The notes under the pieces were generated by a model that did no database searches, was not told the DNA's origin, and saw nothing but the letters and a program-made list of their open reading frames with translations. A DNA stretch of 64,000 nt from Devosia sp. 66-22 (GTDB lineage Bacteria; Pseudomonadota; Alphaproteobacteria; Rhizobiales; Devosiaceae): contig MKUZ01000015.1 in the NCBI GenBank assembly GCA_001899065.1, positions 16,551 to 80,550 on the forward strand, read 5' to 3'. Position 1 is the stretch's first letter. The number at the start of each line of letters is the position of its first letter. The translations under genes were made by a program, and so were the position numbers. Positions 7,131 through 17,498 of the stretch are shown here, one piece after another.

Positions 7131-8912
7131 TCAACTCACGTAGCGCTGGACAAACGTCGCGAGGTCGTTTGGTTGCACCTCTTTTACCTGGGCGCCTATT
7201 CGCTGATAGAACTTTGAGTCGTAGAGACTGGGCTGGCCCGTACCGACGACCTCGAAGACATATATCGTCTTGTCGTAGTATCGGACCGCCTTCAGATGGG
7301 TGGCGATGTAGGAGCGCAGCGGCTCACTAAGCTTGGACTTGGAAACCTTGTCACTGACCAATTGGAACAGCTCATCGAGACTCTTGCCCAGCTTTTGAGC
7401 CTCGTGTTCCACACCGGTCAGCTTAAACCTGTCGAAGATTAGCGACGATATCCCATAGGCGGCCTCGAGCTTGGCGGTGGTTTCGACGTCGTCTGCCACG
7501 CCAACCAAGACGTAGCCTTTGTGCCCCTTTCCAATGTTGGAGATTGCCGCACAGGTCTTCATGATCTTCTCGAATGAACGATCGTCAAACGTCCCGTCAC
7601 TTATCGAGACAAAACCTTGCTTGAAGTCATAGGCAGCCTGTTCGGTGTAGGACTGGCTAAGCAGGTTTTCGAGTTGAGTGATCCAATGGACCATAGCGGG
7701 GTCGATGCCTTCAGACGGTCCGAATGCCTTTTGAATAACCCCAATGACTTGCTCGATGGACGTCTGCCTATTCTCGGCACCCGACCGACCACCTTCTTGG
7801 ACCGAGAAGGTGTCGCCAAGACCCTGAAGCGCGCTGGCTAGGAGCTTGCGATCATTTACCTGCAGGTTCTTCTTCACGATAAGCTCGTGAAGAGCTAGGA
7901 ATATGACTTGGAAGTACCGCGGAACTGGATTCTTCGCTGCGGCGAACAGCAACTGAGCGAACGTCTTCCCTCCAGCGACGAGAGTCAGTTTCAGCTGGTC
8001 TAAGGTCCTTTGAAAGTCGGCGATCACTAGATCTGGAGTTCGCTTGCGAACGGCTTTCTCCATTGCTTCGAAACGCTCTGCACTCGCGGCATCTTCAGAC
8101 ATGCCGTAGTACTCGTCCAGAAGCTCCGTTCTGGAAGACACGGCCCTGTCGCTGACCATGTATGCGACGAGGTCAGCAACTAGTTCTTCATCGCGACTTT
8201 GCCTCACGTGCTCCTTCGAAAGGATGCCCTGCTTTACCCAAAAGAGCTCGTCAACATCGATCCCGTAGTCCAGTTCCCTGTTAGTGATGCTAATCGCCTG
8301 CATTTCATTCAGGCGCAGCACGTCGGAATGAGAGTCGTCGCCGCGAACTTTCGCTGACACCCGCCGTACGACGGTGGCAAAAAAGTCAACCGACCCCGCC
8401 GATCGGATCTCTTGTCTTGAGAGCTGGCGACCACCGGAATTGATGCGCCGGAATACCGTGTCGACGGCAGTGTCGTCGGTGAACTCGTAGATCGACAGGG
8501 GGAGGAGATACGACGCAATCCGCACGCACGTCGTGCGATCAAGCGGAGGCTCTTTCTGGGCTAGTCTGCCGCTGTCCAGCGCCGATTTCGTTGTGGCCAT
8601 GGTGTTCAAGTCAAAGTAGTGGCCGTCCACTGCAAAACGGTTCTCAATGAACGAAACGATGGCGTCCAACCGCTGCATGCCGTCGATTATCTCAAGAAGA
8701 TTGTCCGCGGTCTTGGAATCCTCAGCCAAGAGGACGATTGGGACTGGGTACCCCTTGATAATCGAGTCAATGAAGGCACGTTTTTCATCCAGCGTCCAAA
8801 TCAGTTTGCGCTGATACCGTCGATTCACGAGGTAGCGTCGCTCGCTAAAGTTGCCATATACGCGCTCGACCGCTTCTCCGCGGACCGTCAAGTCAGGTGT
8901 AGCCGCCGGCAT
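7131..8912 (-). CDS. DUF262 / AlbA_2-like fusion protein, putative defence gene
   Basis: A 593-residue protein. Residues about 25-260 form a DUF262 (GmrS, ParB/sulfiredoxin-like) domain: a RYQRKLIW segment, IDGMQR at 76-81 in place of the usual IDGQQR, and FRRINSGG near 154-161. The rest of GmrSD enzymes would be an HNH DUF1524 nuclease; here there is none. Instead, residues about 421-579 match the AlbA_2 (Schlafen-type) pattern: E424, FK at 430-431, KTCAAISN at 452-459, YVLVGVADD at 467-475, and a closing FYQRIGAQ near 568-575. Such domains occur in antiphage and regulatory proteins. A GGGGGAA site precedes the ATG. Base composition is clearly less GC-rich than the neighbours, which points to recent transfer. 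Function as defence is inference from domains and context. Confidence 0.85.
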   Translation of the reverse strand: MPAATPDLTVRGEAVERVYGNFSERRYLVNRRYQRKLIWTLDEKRAFIDSIIKGYPVPIVLLAEDSKTADNLLEIIDGMQRLDAIVSFIENRFAVDGHYFDLNTMATTKSALDSGRLAQKEPPLDRTTCVRIASYLLPLSIYEFTDDTAVDTVFRRINSGGRQLSRQEIRSAGSVDFFATVVRRVSAKVRGDDSHSDVLRLNEMQAISITNRELDYGIDVDELFWVKQGILSKEHVRQSRDEELVADLVAYMVSDRAVSSRTELLDEYYGMSEDAASAERFEAMEKAVRKRTPDLVIADFQRTLDQLKLTLVAGGKTFAQLLFAAAKNPVPRYFQVIFLALHELIVKKNLQVNDRKLLASALQGLGDTFSVQEGGRSGAENRQTSIEQVIGVIQKAFGPSEGIDPAMVHWITQLENLLSQSYTEQAAYDFKQGFVSISDGTFDDRSFEKIMKTCAAISNIGKGHKGYVLVGVADDVETTAKLEAAYGISSLIFDRFKLTGVEHEAQKLGKSLDELFQLVSDKVSKSKLSEPLRSYIATHLKAVRYYDKTIYVFEVVGTGQPSLYDSKFYQRIGAQVKEVQPNDLATFVQRYVS

Positions 8913-9226
8913 GTTTCCCCCGTCTATGTTTTTGAGTTCGTGTGGTTAGGTAATAAGCGCGAAGCACGACCGTCTAGTAAGGTATGGTCACGTGCTCGCC
9001 AAGCTCGCAAACGGCCTCCGGCCAACTAGCTCCGAGCCGGTGAGCGCTGGCCACCGATCGCAGCGCGGTTCAAATGACCTGCTAGCATGCCCTCAGCTAG
9101 ACAAATGCCGCGCCGCCGATAGACGTAGCGGTGATTGTGAATGGCGGCGAAGGCGAGGTCGTCCGCAAGCGGCCCCCGCCAGCCGAAGTAGGACTCGTCC
9201 CCGCAGCCGCGAGGGGCCTCCCGACC
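8913..9226. other. Island border region with a possible gene remnant
   Basis: About 314 bases between the island gene and uvrB. The half next to uvrB (9101-9226) reads on the minus strand as coding-like sequence without a start codon; the half next to the island is less GC-rich and holds nothing I recognise. Confidence 0.45.
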
Positions 9227-11896
9227 CTAGTCCGTCGACCCTTCCAGCGTATCCAACTCCATCTCCCGCAGCCGCTTGATCTCGTCCCTTAGTCGCGCCG
9301 CCCGCTCGAACTCCAGGTTCGTGGCCGCTTCGCGCATCTGCTTTTCGATGTCCTTGATGACGGCCGCCAAATTCGCGCCGACCTGGGTTTGTTCCTTGCC
9401 GGCCTTGTCCTTGCCGATGCTCACCGTGACGTGGTCCTTTTCGTAGACGCTGTCGACGATCTCCTTGATGTTCGATTTGACGCTCTGCGGTGTAATGCCG
9501 TTCGCTTCGTTGTAGGCGAGCTGCTTCTCACGCCTCCGGTTGGTTTCGGCGAGGGCGCGGGCCATGCTGCCGGTTTCGTTGTCGGCGTAGAGGATGACTT
9601 TGCCGTCGACGTTGCGCGCGGCGCGGCCGATGGTCTGGATGAGGGAGGTCTCTGAGCGCAGGAAGCCTTCCTTGTCGGCGTCGAGGATGGCGACGAGGGC
9701 GCATTCGGGGATGTCGAGACCTTCGCGCAGCAAATTGATGCCGACGAGGACGTCGAAGGCGCCGAGGCGGAGGTCGCGGATGATCTCGATGCGCTCGATG
9801 GTGTCGATGTCGCTGTGCATGTAGCGCACGCGAATACCCTGCTCGTGCATGTATTCGGTGAGGTCTTCGGCCATCTTCTTGGTGAGCACGGTGACGAGCG
9901 TGCGGTAGCCGGCGCGGCTGGTGCGGTGGATCTCGTCGACGACGTCATCGACCTGGGTCTTGGCGGGGCGGATCTCGACCGGGGGATCGGTGAGGCCGGT
10001 GGGGCGGATGACCTGCTCGGCGAAGACGCCGCCGGCCTGCTCCATCTCCCAGGCGCCGGGCGTGGCCGAGACGTAGACGGTCTGCGGGCGCATGGCGTTC
10101 CACTCCTCGAAGCGGAGCGGGCGGTTGTCCATGGCCGAGGGGAGGCGGAAGCCGTATTCGGCGAGGGTGGCCTTGCGGCGAAGGTCGCCGCGATACATGG
10201 CGCCGAGCTGGCCGATGGTGACGTGGCTTTCGTCGATGAAGACGAGGGCGTCGTCGGGGAGATATTCGAACAGGGTCGGCGGCGGCTCGCCGGGCTTGCG
10301 GCCGGAGAAGTAGCGCGAATAGTTCTCGATGCCGGCGCATGAGCCGGTGGCTTCCATCATCTCGAGGTCGAAGAGGGTGCGCTGCTCGAGGCGCTGCGCT
10401 TCGAGGAAGCGGCCGGCGCCGTTGAGCTCCTGCAGGCGCGCCGAGAGTTCGGATTTGATGCCGCGGATGGCGCCGGTGATGGTGGCGCGGGGCGTGACGT
10501 AGTGGCTGTTGGCGAAGACGCGCACGAAGAGCAGGTCCGAGCTTTTCTTGCCGGTGAGCGGGTCGAACTCGGTGATGGATTCGATCTCGTTGCCGAACAG
10601 CGTGATGCGCCAGGCGGCGTCCTCATAGTGGGCGGGGAAGAGCTCGATGGTGTCGCCGCGGACGCGGAACGTGCCGCGCACGAAGCCGGTGTCGCCGCGC
10701 TTGTACTGGAGGTCCGTGAGGCCGCGCAGCAAGGCGCGCTGGTCGATGGTCTGGCCCTTGCGCAGATCGAAGGTCATGGCGGTGTAGTCTTCCACCGAGC
10801 CGATGCCGTAGATGCAGGAGACGGAGGCGACGATGATGACGTCGTCGCGTTCGAGCAGCGCGCGCGTCGCCGAGTGGCGCATGCGGTCGATCTGCTCGTT
10901 GATTGTGGATTCCTTCTCGATATAGGTGTCGGTGCGCGGAACGTAGGCCTCGGGCTGGTAGTAGTCGTAGTAGGAGACGAAGTACTCGACCGCGTTTTCG
11001 GGGAAGAAGGATTTGAACTCGCCATAGAGCTGGGCGGCGAGGGTCTTGTTCGGGGCCAGGATCAGAGCGGGCCGCTGCGTGCGCATGATGGTCTGGGCGA
11101 CGGTGAAGGTCTTGCCCGAGCCGGTGACGCCGAGCAGGACCTGGTCGGTCTCGCCATTGCCGACGCCTTCGACGATGTCGGCGATGGCGGTGGGCTGGTC
11201 GCCGGCGGGCTGGTAGCCGGTCACCAGCTTGAACGGGATTCCACCCTCGGACTTTTCGCGCGGCGCGGGACGGTGCGGCATCCAGGCGGTGTTGCCCTCC
11301 ACCTCCTTGCGGCCGTGGAGGATGATCTCCTCGAGCGCCTTGACGGTGGCGGAGATACCGACGGTCTGCGCGCCGGTGAGGTCCTGGCCGGGGAGCTTGA
11401 CCTTTTTGCCCGGGGTGCGGCTGCCGGGGGTTTTGACCTTGCCGGTGGCGGCGGTTTCGGTTGCGGATTCGAGGGCGTCGCGCATCTTGGCCATGACCGT
11501 CGGGTCCTTGGCGGCAGCGCGGGAAATGTCGCGGGCAGTGACGCGGGTGGATGGGACGTGGCCGAAGCCGGCCTGCTCGGGCTCGCCCATACCGCCGAAG
11601 TCGATACGGTCGACGGAGTTGGCCCTGGACTTGGGCGATTTCAGCGTCATGCCGGTGACGGGCGACTTGGTCACCTTCTTGGGCTTTGCCTGAGCGACCG
11701 GCTGCGGCACGAGCTTGCCGTCGCCGAGGCCCGCGGCTTCGGCGGCGCGGCGGGCGGCGTTGTCGAGCTGGCGCTTGTTGCGAAGCCGCTCCTGCGGCAG
11801 CCGCTTGTTGAGCTGAGCGTCCTCGGCCTTCTCGATCTCGCCGATGAAGTCGTCGATGGAAAAGGAAGATGGCTTCTCGGGCTTGCTGTCAGGCAT
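9227..11896 (-). CDS. uvrB: Excinuclease ABC subunit B
   Basis: An 889-residue UvrB, the damage-verifying helicase of nucleotide excision repair. After a low-complexity N-terminal extension of about 215 residues (usual UvrB is about 670) the conserved core begins near residue 220. Walker A GVTGSGKT is at 256-263, followed by the beta-hairpin tip ([16 protein letters not shown]) that threads between DNA strands, the helicase motifs, and a C-terminal UVR domain ([14 protein letters not shown]) that binds UvrC. N-terminal extensions of this kind are common in Alphaproteobacteria. The ATG at 11896 is preferred to an upstream TTG. A LexA-type box lies about 100 bases upstream. Confidence 0.97.
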   Translation of the reverse strand: MPDSKPEKPSSFSIDDFIGEIEKAEDAQLNKRLPQERLRNKRQLDNAARRAAEAAGLGDGKLVPQPVAQAKPKKVTKSPVTGMTLKSPKSRANSVDRIDFGGMGEPEQAGFGHVPSTRVTARDISRAAAKDPTVMAKMRDALESATETAATGKVKTPGSRTPGKKVKLPGQDLTGAQTVGISATVKALEEIILHGRKEVEGNTAWMPHRPAPREKSEGGIPFKLVTGYQPAGDQPTAIADIVEGVGNGETDQVLLGVTGSGKTFTVAQTIMRTQRPALILAPNKTLAAQLYGEFKSFFPENAVEYFVSYYDYYQPEAYVPRTDTYIEKESTINEQIDRMRHSATRALLERDDVIIVASVSCIYGIGSVEDYTAMTFDLRKGQTIDQRALLRGLTDLQYKRGDTGFVRGTFRVRGDTIELFPAHYEDAAWRITLFGNEIESITEFDPLTGKKSSDLLFVRVFANSHYVTPRATITGAIRGIKSELSARLQELNGAGRFLEAQRLEQRTLFDLEMMEATGSCAGIENYSRYFSGRKPGEPPPTLFEYLPDDALVFIDESHVTIGQLGAMYRGDLRRKATLAEYGFRLPSAMDNRPLRFEEWNAMRPQTVYVSATPGAWEMEQAGGVFAEQVIRPTGLTDPPVEIRPAKTQVDDVVDEIHRTSRAGYRTLVTVLTKKMAEDLTEYMHEQGIRVRYMHSDIDTIERIEIIRDLRLGAFDVLVGINLLREGLDIPECALVAILDADKEGFLRSETSLIQTIGRAARNVDGKVILYADNETGSMARALAETNRRREKQLAYNEANGITPQSVKSNIKEIVDSVYEKDHVTVSIGKDKAGKEQTQVGANLAAVIKDIEKQMREAATNLEFERAARLRDEIKRLREMELDTLEGSTD

Positions 11897-11998
11897 CGGG
11901 AGCGCTCGCAGACGGGACTTTCGTGAACGCACCCTATGTAGGGGCGCTGTCAAGAAATGTCAGTGGGTCGATGAGGTTCGACTCGTATAGCACGGGCG

Positions 11999-12013
11999 GA
12001 ACGGAGAGGGAAC
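11999..12013 (-). promoter_or_regulatory. Possible LexA (SOS) box of uvrB
   Basis: GAAC-N7-GAAC on the plus strand, that is GTTC-N7-GTTC reading toward uvrB; this is the alphaproteobacterial LexA site. It lies 103 bases before the ATG. The same pattern is expected about twice by chance in a window of this size, so position upstream of a classic SOS gene is the main argument. Confidence 0.5.
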
Positions 12014-12018
12014 GGCCG

Positions 12019-15000
12019 TCAGCTCAGTCCCATGCTGAACTGGCGGCCCAGAATGCGCTGGGTGACCTCGTCGAGAAGCTCCTGGCAGCCCGCCCGCCGA
12101 CCGTTTTCGTGCGGCGGCAGGGTGCGGAGCATGCCGATGAGGACGGCCGAGGCCTCCTGCAGGTGCACGAGGCCAGGGACGTGGTCGGCGAGGAGGGTGA
12201 GGCCGTTGGCGAGGTTGAAGCGGACGGCGTAGGACTGGCTGTCGCCGGCCACCGCGTCGCGGAGGGTGTCGACGGCGCGCTGCAGCGTCGGGCCGTCGTC
12301 ACGCATGCCGCCCAGCACCATGAGCGCGTAGCCGAGGCTGTTGCGGCTGTTGGCCAGGTTGTCCGCTTCGCCGAGAGCGAAGCGGCACTCGATGGCCTGG
12401 TCGAAGGCGTCCACGGCCTGCTGCAACAGGTCGGCATCCTCGGTGACCTGGCCCTTGATCCTGAGGGCGACGCCGCGGCCGTGCTGGGCCGTTCCCCAGC
12501 TGGAAGTCATGGGCTGGCACAGCGATGCAGCGCGCGCATAGGCGTCCATGGATTCGTCGAGGTCGGCGACGTTCTGCGAATGGTCCCAGAGATGGCGGAC
12601 GGTGCTGCCGTAGTCCATCAGCACCGCGGTGAGCTTGCGGTTGGCGCTGCCCTCAACGCGCGTGGCGAGGCTCTGCCGGAACATCTCGGCGGCCTCTGCG
12701 AGAGACTCGCCACCGGGCTCATGGGAGCCGAGGATGGACAGCGCGAGGGCGAGATTCTGCAGCAGCCCGGAAATCTGCGAGGAGCCGGCGGGCTCGCAGG
12801 CAACAGCCGCGCGCTGAGCGGCAACAGCTTCGCGCAGCATGCCGATATCGCCGGTCTTTGCACCGACCTTGCGCAGGGCCATGCCCAGGGTGTTCTGCAG
12901 GCTCGTCGCCGACCAGGTTTCACGGACCGGGTCGACAATCTCGAGGCCGGCCCGCGCGTGGGCGATCGCCAGCGGGAAATCCCGTTCGTCGCCGGTCGCT
13001 TCTATGCGTTGGCACAGCGAACGCGAGAGCCGCTCGGTGATGTCGATCCAGAACACCCGCTCGGCACGCGTTGTCACTTCGAGGGCGATGGTGAGGGCGT
13101 CGATGGCACCGGTCCAAAGCGCGGCGCTTTCCTCGTTCGCCCCATCGGCCCGGTGCGCCATCTCCATGTAGCAGCGGCCGATCCCCAGATAGGCATTGCG
13201 CCATTCTTCCGGAAACTCGTCGCGCTTGAAGAAGGCCACCACGGCTTCGAGTTGGGAAATGGCCCTGATCAGGTTGTCGGTGCCCTCTTCGAGGTGGCCG
13301 AGTTCGAGCAGGGCCTGAGCGTAGTTTCGTTTCGCCCGCATGTGCCTGATGGCGGGGTCGGACGCCGGATAGTCGGCGAGCAGCCGCTCGTAAATCGCGA
13401 CGGATTCCTCGAGCATCTCGCGATTGTCCCGGCGGCTGCCGAGCAGCTCCAGCGCCCGGCCAAGATTGTGCATCGTGTCCGTCCGTCTGCTTTCGTCGGA
13501 GACGCTCAAAGCGAGGCGAAGGGCGGCGATGGCCTCCTCCAACAATGGTGCGGCGTCTGCAGTATCGAGGGGCCGAGCCCAGGAGGCGAGCGACGTGGCG
13601 AGGTTGACCTGGTTGCTGCGCCACATCGAAGCGTTGCGGCCGCGAATGTCGTCGGTGAGGAGACTGCGCGACATCGCAGCGGCCTCACGCAACAGGTCGG
13701 CGCTTCCCTGGTCGCTTCCCAGCGCATTGAGGGCGTTGGCTAGTTGGTTTCGCGTCTCTTCTGATTTCGTCGGCAGGCGTGCGAGGTCGCGGTGTGCGAG
13801 CGCCGCGCGGAAAGAGGCGACCGCAGCGTGGAGCGATGGTTGCAGGTTGTGCAGGTCATAGACAGCGCGGTGCGTAAGACCCAGCTCATGATGCGCGTTG
13901 CCGAGGTCCTGCCCGCTGGTGCTGGAGGCGGACGGTGCGACCGAAGCGAGGCCTGCAAGGTGATCCTGAAGCACCTCCAGCGACGCTTCGAGAAAGTCGA
14001 CTGACTTCTCCATGGTGCCGATCTCGCGATAGAGCGTGCCGAGCTTGATCTCGGCCGTGAGCCGTTCGCTGGGGGGCCAGTTGAAGGCGGGGTTGTCGAG
14101 ATGGGCCCGGAGCTCCTGCGCTGCGAGGCGGAGGGGAGCCGCCTGCTCGGTCCTGGTGGCAAGATCCTGCAGGCAAACTGCGCGGTTGATCGCGCAGCGG
14201 CAGAGGAACAAGGGCGCGCCCGCGGGATCGATATCGGCGGCGACGTCGCGGAAGATCGTCGCCGCTCGCTCGAGATACGAGATAGGCGATGTCACCGGTG
14301 CGCTTGCCCAGTTCGTGCAGTGCGATGCCGAGCTGGTTGCGGAGGATCAGGCTGTTGACGGCCGGCTCGTCCGAGCCGGACGGGGTGGCCTCGATCGACG
14401 CGATCGCTTCGTTCAGAAGCAGCGGAGCCTGGTCGGGCTGACCCAGACGGATGGTCAGCAGCGCGTGCTGGCCAGTGACCATGCTCCTGATGAAGCTGTG
14501 CTCGCCGGGCGGGAGCGCGTCGAGCGCCGCGCGGTGTGCGGCGGCGGCAAGTGCCAGTTGCTCCCGGTCGTCGAAGAGGTTGCCGAGGGCGGTATGGGCG
14601 AGGCCGATCTTGAACTGGGTTTCGGCGCGGTCGGATGCCGACCCGGCGCGGTAGGGCAGCGCTTTCACGAAGCTGGCCAGCGCTTCATCGAAAGCGGCGC
14701 GGGACGATTCCTGGCTGCCCAGCACCAGCAGGGCCGACCCCATTGCGTTGAGCAGGCCGCCATAGAGCTCGCCCGATCTGGCAGGATCCACCTCGCCGAG
14801 CAGCGTGCGGAACAGCGCCACCGCCTCGCGCGTCGAGGCCGGGTAGCCTTCCGCTTCCCCGAGCATCATCAGCACGTTGGCGCGCTGGGCGCGGTAGTCG
14901 ATCGCCGCGTCCCTAGAGGCGGGGCCGGCGATCCGCTCGGCTTCCAGGTAGTGGAGAATGGCTTCGCGATAGGCCGTCACATTGCCGCGCAGCGCCGCAG

Positions 15001-15154
15001 CGGCGGCACGTTCGGCGCGGCTCTGGGCGGCCGAGAGGCGCTTCTGCTGGGCGAGGGATTCGAGGTCTTCGAGCCCCGCCAGATCGAGCGCTTCGGCGGA
15101 AGCGAGCCGGGCATCGGCTTCGGTGAAGCGGCCATCGGAAAGTGCCGTGGCGGC
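12019..15154 (-). pseudogene. Broken tetratricopeptide-repeat protein
   Basis: The region encodes about 1,040 residues of helical TPR-like repeats (recurring A-x-x-LG/L-x-x-A motifs) but not in one frame. The first part (15154 to about 14278) and the second part (about 14277 to 12019) join perfectly as GDIAYLERAATIF only if one copy of a 7-bp tandem duplication, CGAGATA twice at 14271-14284, is removed. The first part has no ATG near its beginning: coding-like sequence runs straight back, in frame, to the TAG of 15155-16180. The longest intact frame, 12019-14295, lacks the first third. Both lesions suggest a decayed gene. TPR proteins serve as protein-binding scaffolds; the partner is unknown. 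Confidence 0.75.
14271..14284. repeat. 7-bp tandem duplication causing a frameshift
   Basis: CGAGATA occurs twice in a row. Removing one copy restores a single TPR reading frame across the site, so the duplication is the likely cause of the frameshift. Confidence 0.8.
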
Positions 15155-16180
15155 CTAGCGCCGCAGCTCGGTGACGGCAGGGTCGGCGTTGCTCAACCGG
15201 TTCAGCCGATCGGTCAGGCGGCGGAAGTCGCGGGCCCGGCCGGCGAGGCGCTCCATGGTGTCGGTCGCAGGACCCTCGGCAGTGGTGCCGCCATCCATCT
15301 CGCGCAGGATTGCTTCAAGCGCGTGGTGCGGCACGCCGGCTTCGCGCGACAGTACGCTCAGGATCTGCTCAGTGCCGGCGCGGGTGCGCTCGACATTTTC
15401 GGCGATGCCAGGGAGGAGCCGGAGCTCGGCCGCGCCGCGCAGCAGATTGGCGGTGTCGATGGTGGCGAGGGCGGCGTCGAGGCGCTCGCTCATGCCCTCG
15501 ACGGCGGCGAGCGTTGCCTGCGACAGCTCGCGCCCGAGCTTGTCCATGGAAATGAGGAATGCCTCGCGCGCCTGCGGATAGCGGGCGGGGTTCTTGATGA
15601 TCTCGGCGAAGGCGGCGAAGACGAGCTCGCCGAACGGGCGGCGCGGGCCGCTGTCGCCGGTGACGAGGCCCTCGGCGGCGATGCGCGCATAGATCGGCGG
15701 GATTTCGGCGACGGGCCAGCCGCTGAGGCCCGACAGGGCGACAACGAAGCGCGACGTCACGGACTGGCCGATGCCCGCGTGCTCGCCCGGCGCGATCAGC
15801 TCGGGGACGCCGGCGACGATGGCGGCAACGTCGTCATCGATCGGCGACTGGCCGGGGTGATTGCGGCGGTCGAGGGCGACGTCGCGCGCATCGAGGAAGG
15901 CTTCAAGGATGATGGGGTGGAAGTCGCGGACGGCAGCGTCCTGCCGCTCGAGCACGGCGCTGGTGGCGGTCTGCGCCTCGCGCAGGATCATCTGCGCGGC
16001 GTCGATCCAGGCGAGCCGGGTGGCGCGGACGAGGTCGTGATTGGCCGAGATGTCCTTGAAGGGAAGGTAGTCTCCCAAGCGCTCCTGCCACTGCTTGCGC
16101 AGGTGTTCGGGGATGAGTGCGATGACCGCCGAGGGCATGCCCTGGAGGGCGGTGTCCAGGAGTTTCTGCACCCAGTCCAT
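15155..16180 (-). CDS. N-terminal part of the broken TPR protein
   Basis: A 341-residue soluble, mostly helical protein. The ATG at 16180 follows a GGGGGAAAA site. The sequence has no family I recognise; it opens with a hydrophobic helix and continues as long amphipathic helices. It ends at TAG, but the same frame continues past the stop with TPR-like coding sequence and no new start codon. It is therefore probably the first third of a longer scaffold protein cut by a nonsense mutation. It could still be made as a stable fragment. Confidence 0.6.
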   Translation of the reverse strand: MDWVQKLLDTALQGMPSAVIALIPEHLRKQWQERLGDYLPFKDISANHDLVRATRLAWIDAAQMILREAQTATSAVLERQDAAVRDFHPIILEAFLDARDVALDRRNHPGQSPIDDDVAAIVAGVPELIAPGEHAGIGQSVTSRFVVALSGLSGWPVAEIPPIYARIAAEGLVTGDSGPRRPFGELVFAAFAEIIKNPARYPQAREAFLISMDKLGRELSQATLAAVEGMSERLDAALATIDTANLLRGAAELRLLPGIAENVERTRAGTEQILSVLSREAGVPHHALEAILREMDGGTTAEGPATDTMERLAGRARDFRRLTDRLNRLSNADPAVTELRR

Positions 16181-16331
16181 CGGCTTGTTTTCCCCCACCA
16201 ACGCCCCTTCAGCATACGCACCGCGGAGGCGGCATCAAGGCGGCAATCGCCCGGGTGATGCTGGCGCGAAACTACGCGAGGGTGCCTTCGCAGCGATGGG
16301 CAGGCCCGGTAAGGTCGGGGCGAGGGACTTC

Positions 16332-17483
16332 ATGGATTCGCGGCTTTTCTGGCTTGCCCTGGCGGCGTTTGTCGGCAGCACCGAGGGCGGGCTTGTCAGC
16401 GGGCTGCTGCCCTCGATCGCAGAAGATATGAACGTCACCGCCGGGCAGACCGGCCAGCTGGTGATGGGCTATTCGCTTGCCTATGCGATCGGCACGCCGG
16501 TGCTGTCGGCGCTGCTGGGCGGGGTCGGGCGGCGGCGGGTGCTGGCGGGCGGGCAATTGACGCTGGCGGTGTGCGCGCTGCTGATCGCGGTGTCGCCGTT
16601 CTTCGCCTGGATGGTCGGCGCGCGCACGCTGCTGGCGATCGGCGCCGGGCTGTTCACCGCGACGGCGCTCGCGACCGCGGCGATGATCGCGCCACCGGGA
16701 CAGCGCGGGCGGGCCCTGCAGGTGGTGTCGATGGGGCAGTCGCTGGCGGCGTTGCTGGGCGTGCCGCTGGGCGCCTATGTGGCGACGCACTACAACTGGC
16801 GGCTCGACTATTTCGCGGTGTCGATCGCGGCATTCGCGGCGGCGGTCGCGCTCTATCTCAAGGTGCCCAAGGGGCTGCATGGCGATACGCAGACGCTGGG
16901 CGACCGGGTGCGGGTGCTGGGCAATCGCGGCGTGGTGCCGGCGCTGCTGACGACGCTGGTGAGTGCGGTGGCGACGAGCTTTCCGGTGGTGTTCGTCGGC
17001 GCGCTGGTTGCGTCGGCGGGCCTGGGCAGAGAGGTGCTGCCGGTGCCGCTGTTCGCCTCGGGCGTCGGTGCGGTGCTGGCGAGCGCGACGGCGGGGAGGC
17101 TGGCCGACCGGCTGGGCAACCGCACCGCGGTGATCTCGGCCTGCACGGCGGTGATCGCGGTGCTCGCGGCCTATCTCCTCCTGCCGTATCTGCCGGCGAC
17201 GGCACGGCTGGTGCTGCTGTTCTGCCTCTATGGCAGCCTGAGCTACCTGGCCTGGGGCTACTGGATCGCCCATTGCAGCGAGATGGCGCACCTCGCGCCG
17301 AACTCGGTGCCGGTGGCGATCTCGCTGAACCTGACGGCGTTCAATATGGGCGTGGCGATTGCCGCGGGGGCGGGCGGCGCGATCGTCGACGGCTGGGGCG
17401 CCGATGCGCTGGCTTATGCCAGCGTGCCGCTCGCGCTGATGGCGCTGGGGCTCGCCATCGCGACGCCGACGCGGACCGCATAG
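16332..17483 (+). CDS. MFS transporter, arabinose-efflux (DHA1) type
   Basis: A 383-residue major facilitator with twelve hydrophobic segments. It shows DHA1-like features: an acidic residue pair in the first helix region (STEGGLVSGLLP), a loop 2-3 with GRRR, and a P-G motif around GVPLGAYV in helix 5. Such proteins export sugars, drugs or metabolites by proton antiport; the substrate is not evident. The ATG at 16332, after GAGGGA, removes an unsupported N-terminal extension. It converges with the M10 protease gene. Confidence 0.9.
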   Translation: MDSRLFWLALAAFVGSTEGGLVSGLLPSIAEDMNVTAGQTGQLVMGYSLAYAIGTPVLSALLGGVGRRRVLAGGQLTLAVCALLIAVSPFFAWMVGARTLLAIGAGLFTATALATAAMIAPPGQRGRALQVVSMGQSLAALLGVPLGAYVATHYNWRLDYFAVSIAAFAAAVALYLKVPKGLHGDTQTLGDRVRVLGNRGVVPALLTTLVSAVATSFPVVFVGALVASAGLGREVLPVPLFASGVGAVLASATAGRLADRLGNRTAVISACTAVIAVLAAYLLLPYLPATARLVLLFCLYGSLSYLAWGYWIAHCSEMAHLAPNSVPVAISLNLTAFNMGVAIAAGAGGAIVDGWGADALAYASVPLALMALGLAIATPTRTA

Positions 17484-17498
17484 CGGCCGGGCCGGCGC

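Noticed and set aside
11951..11953. An upstream TTG start for uvrB
   Set aside because: It would add 19 residues with no ribosome site, and the TTGACA there looks like promoter DNA.
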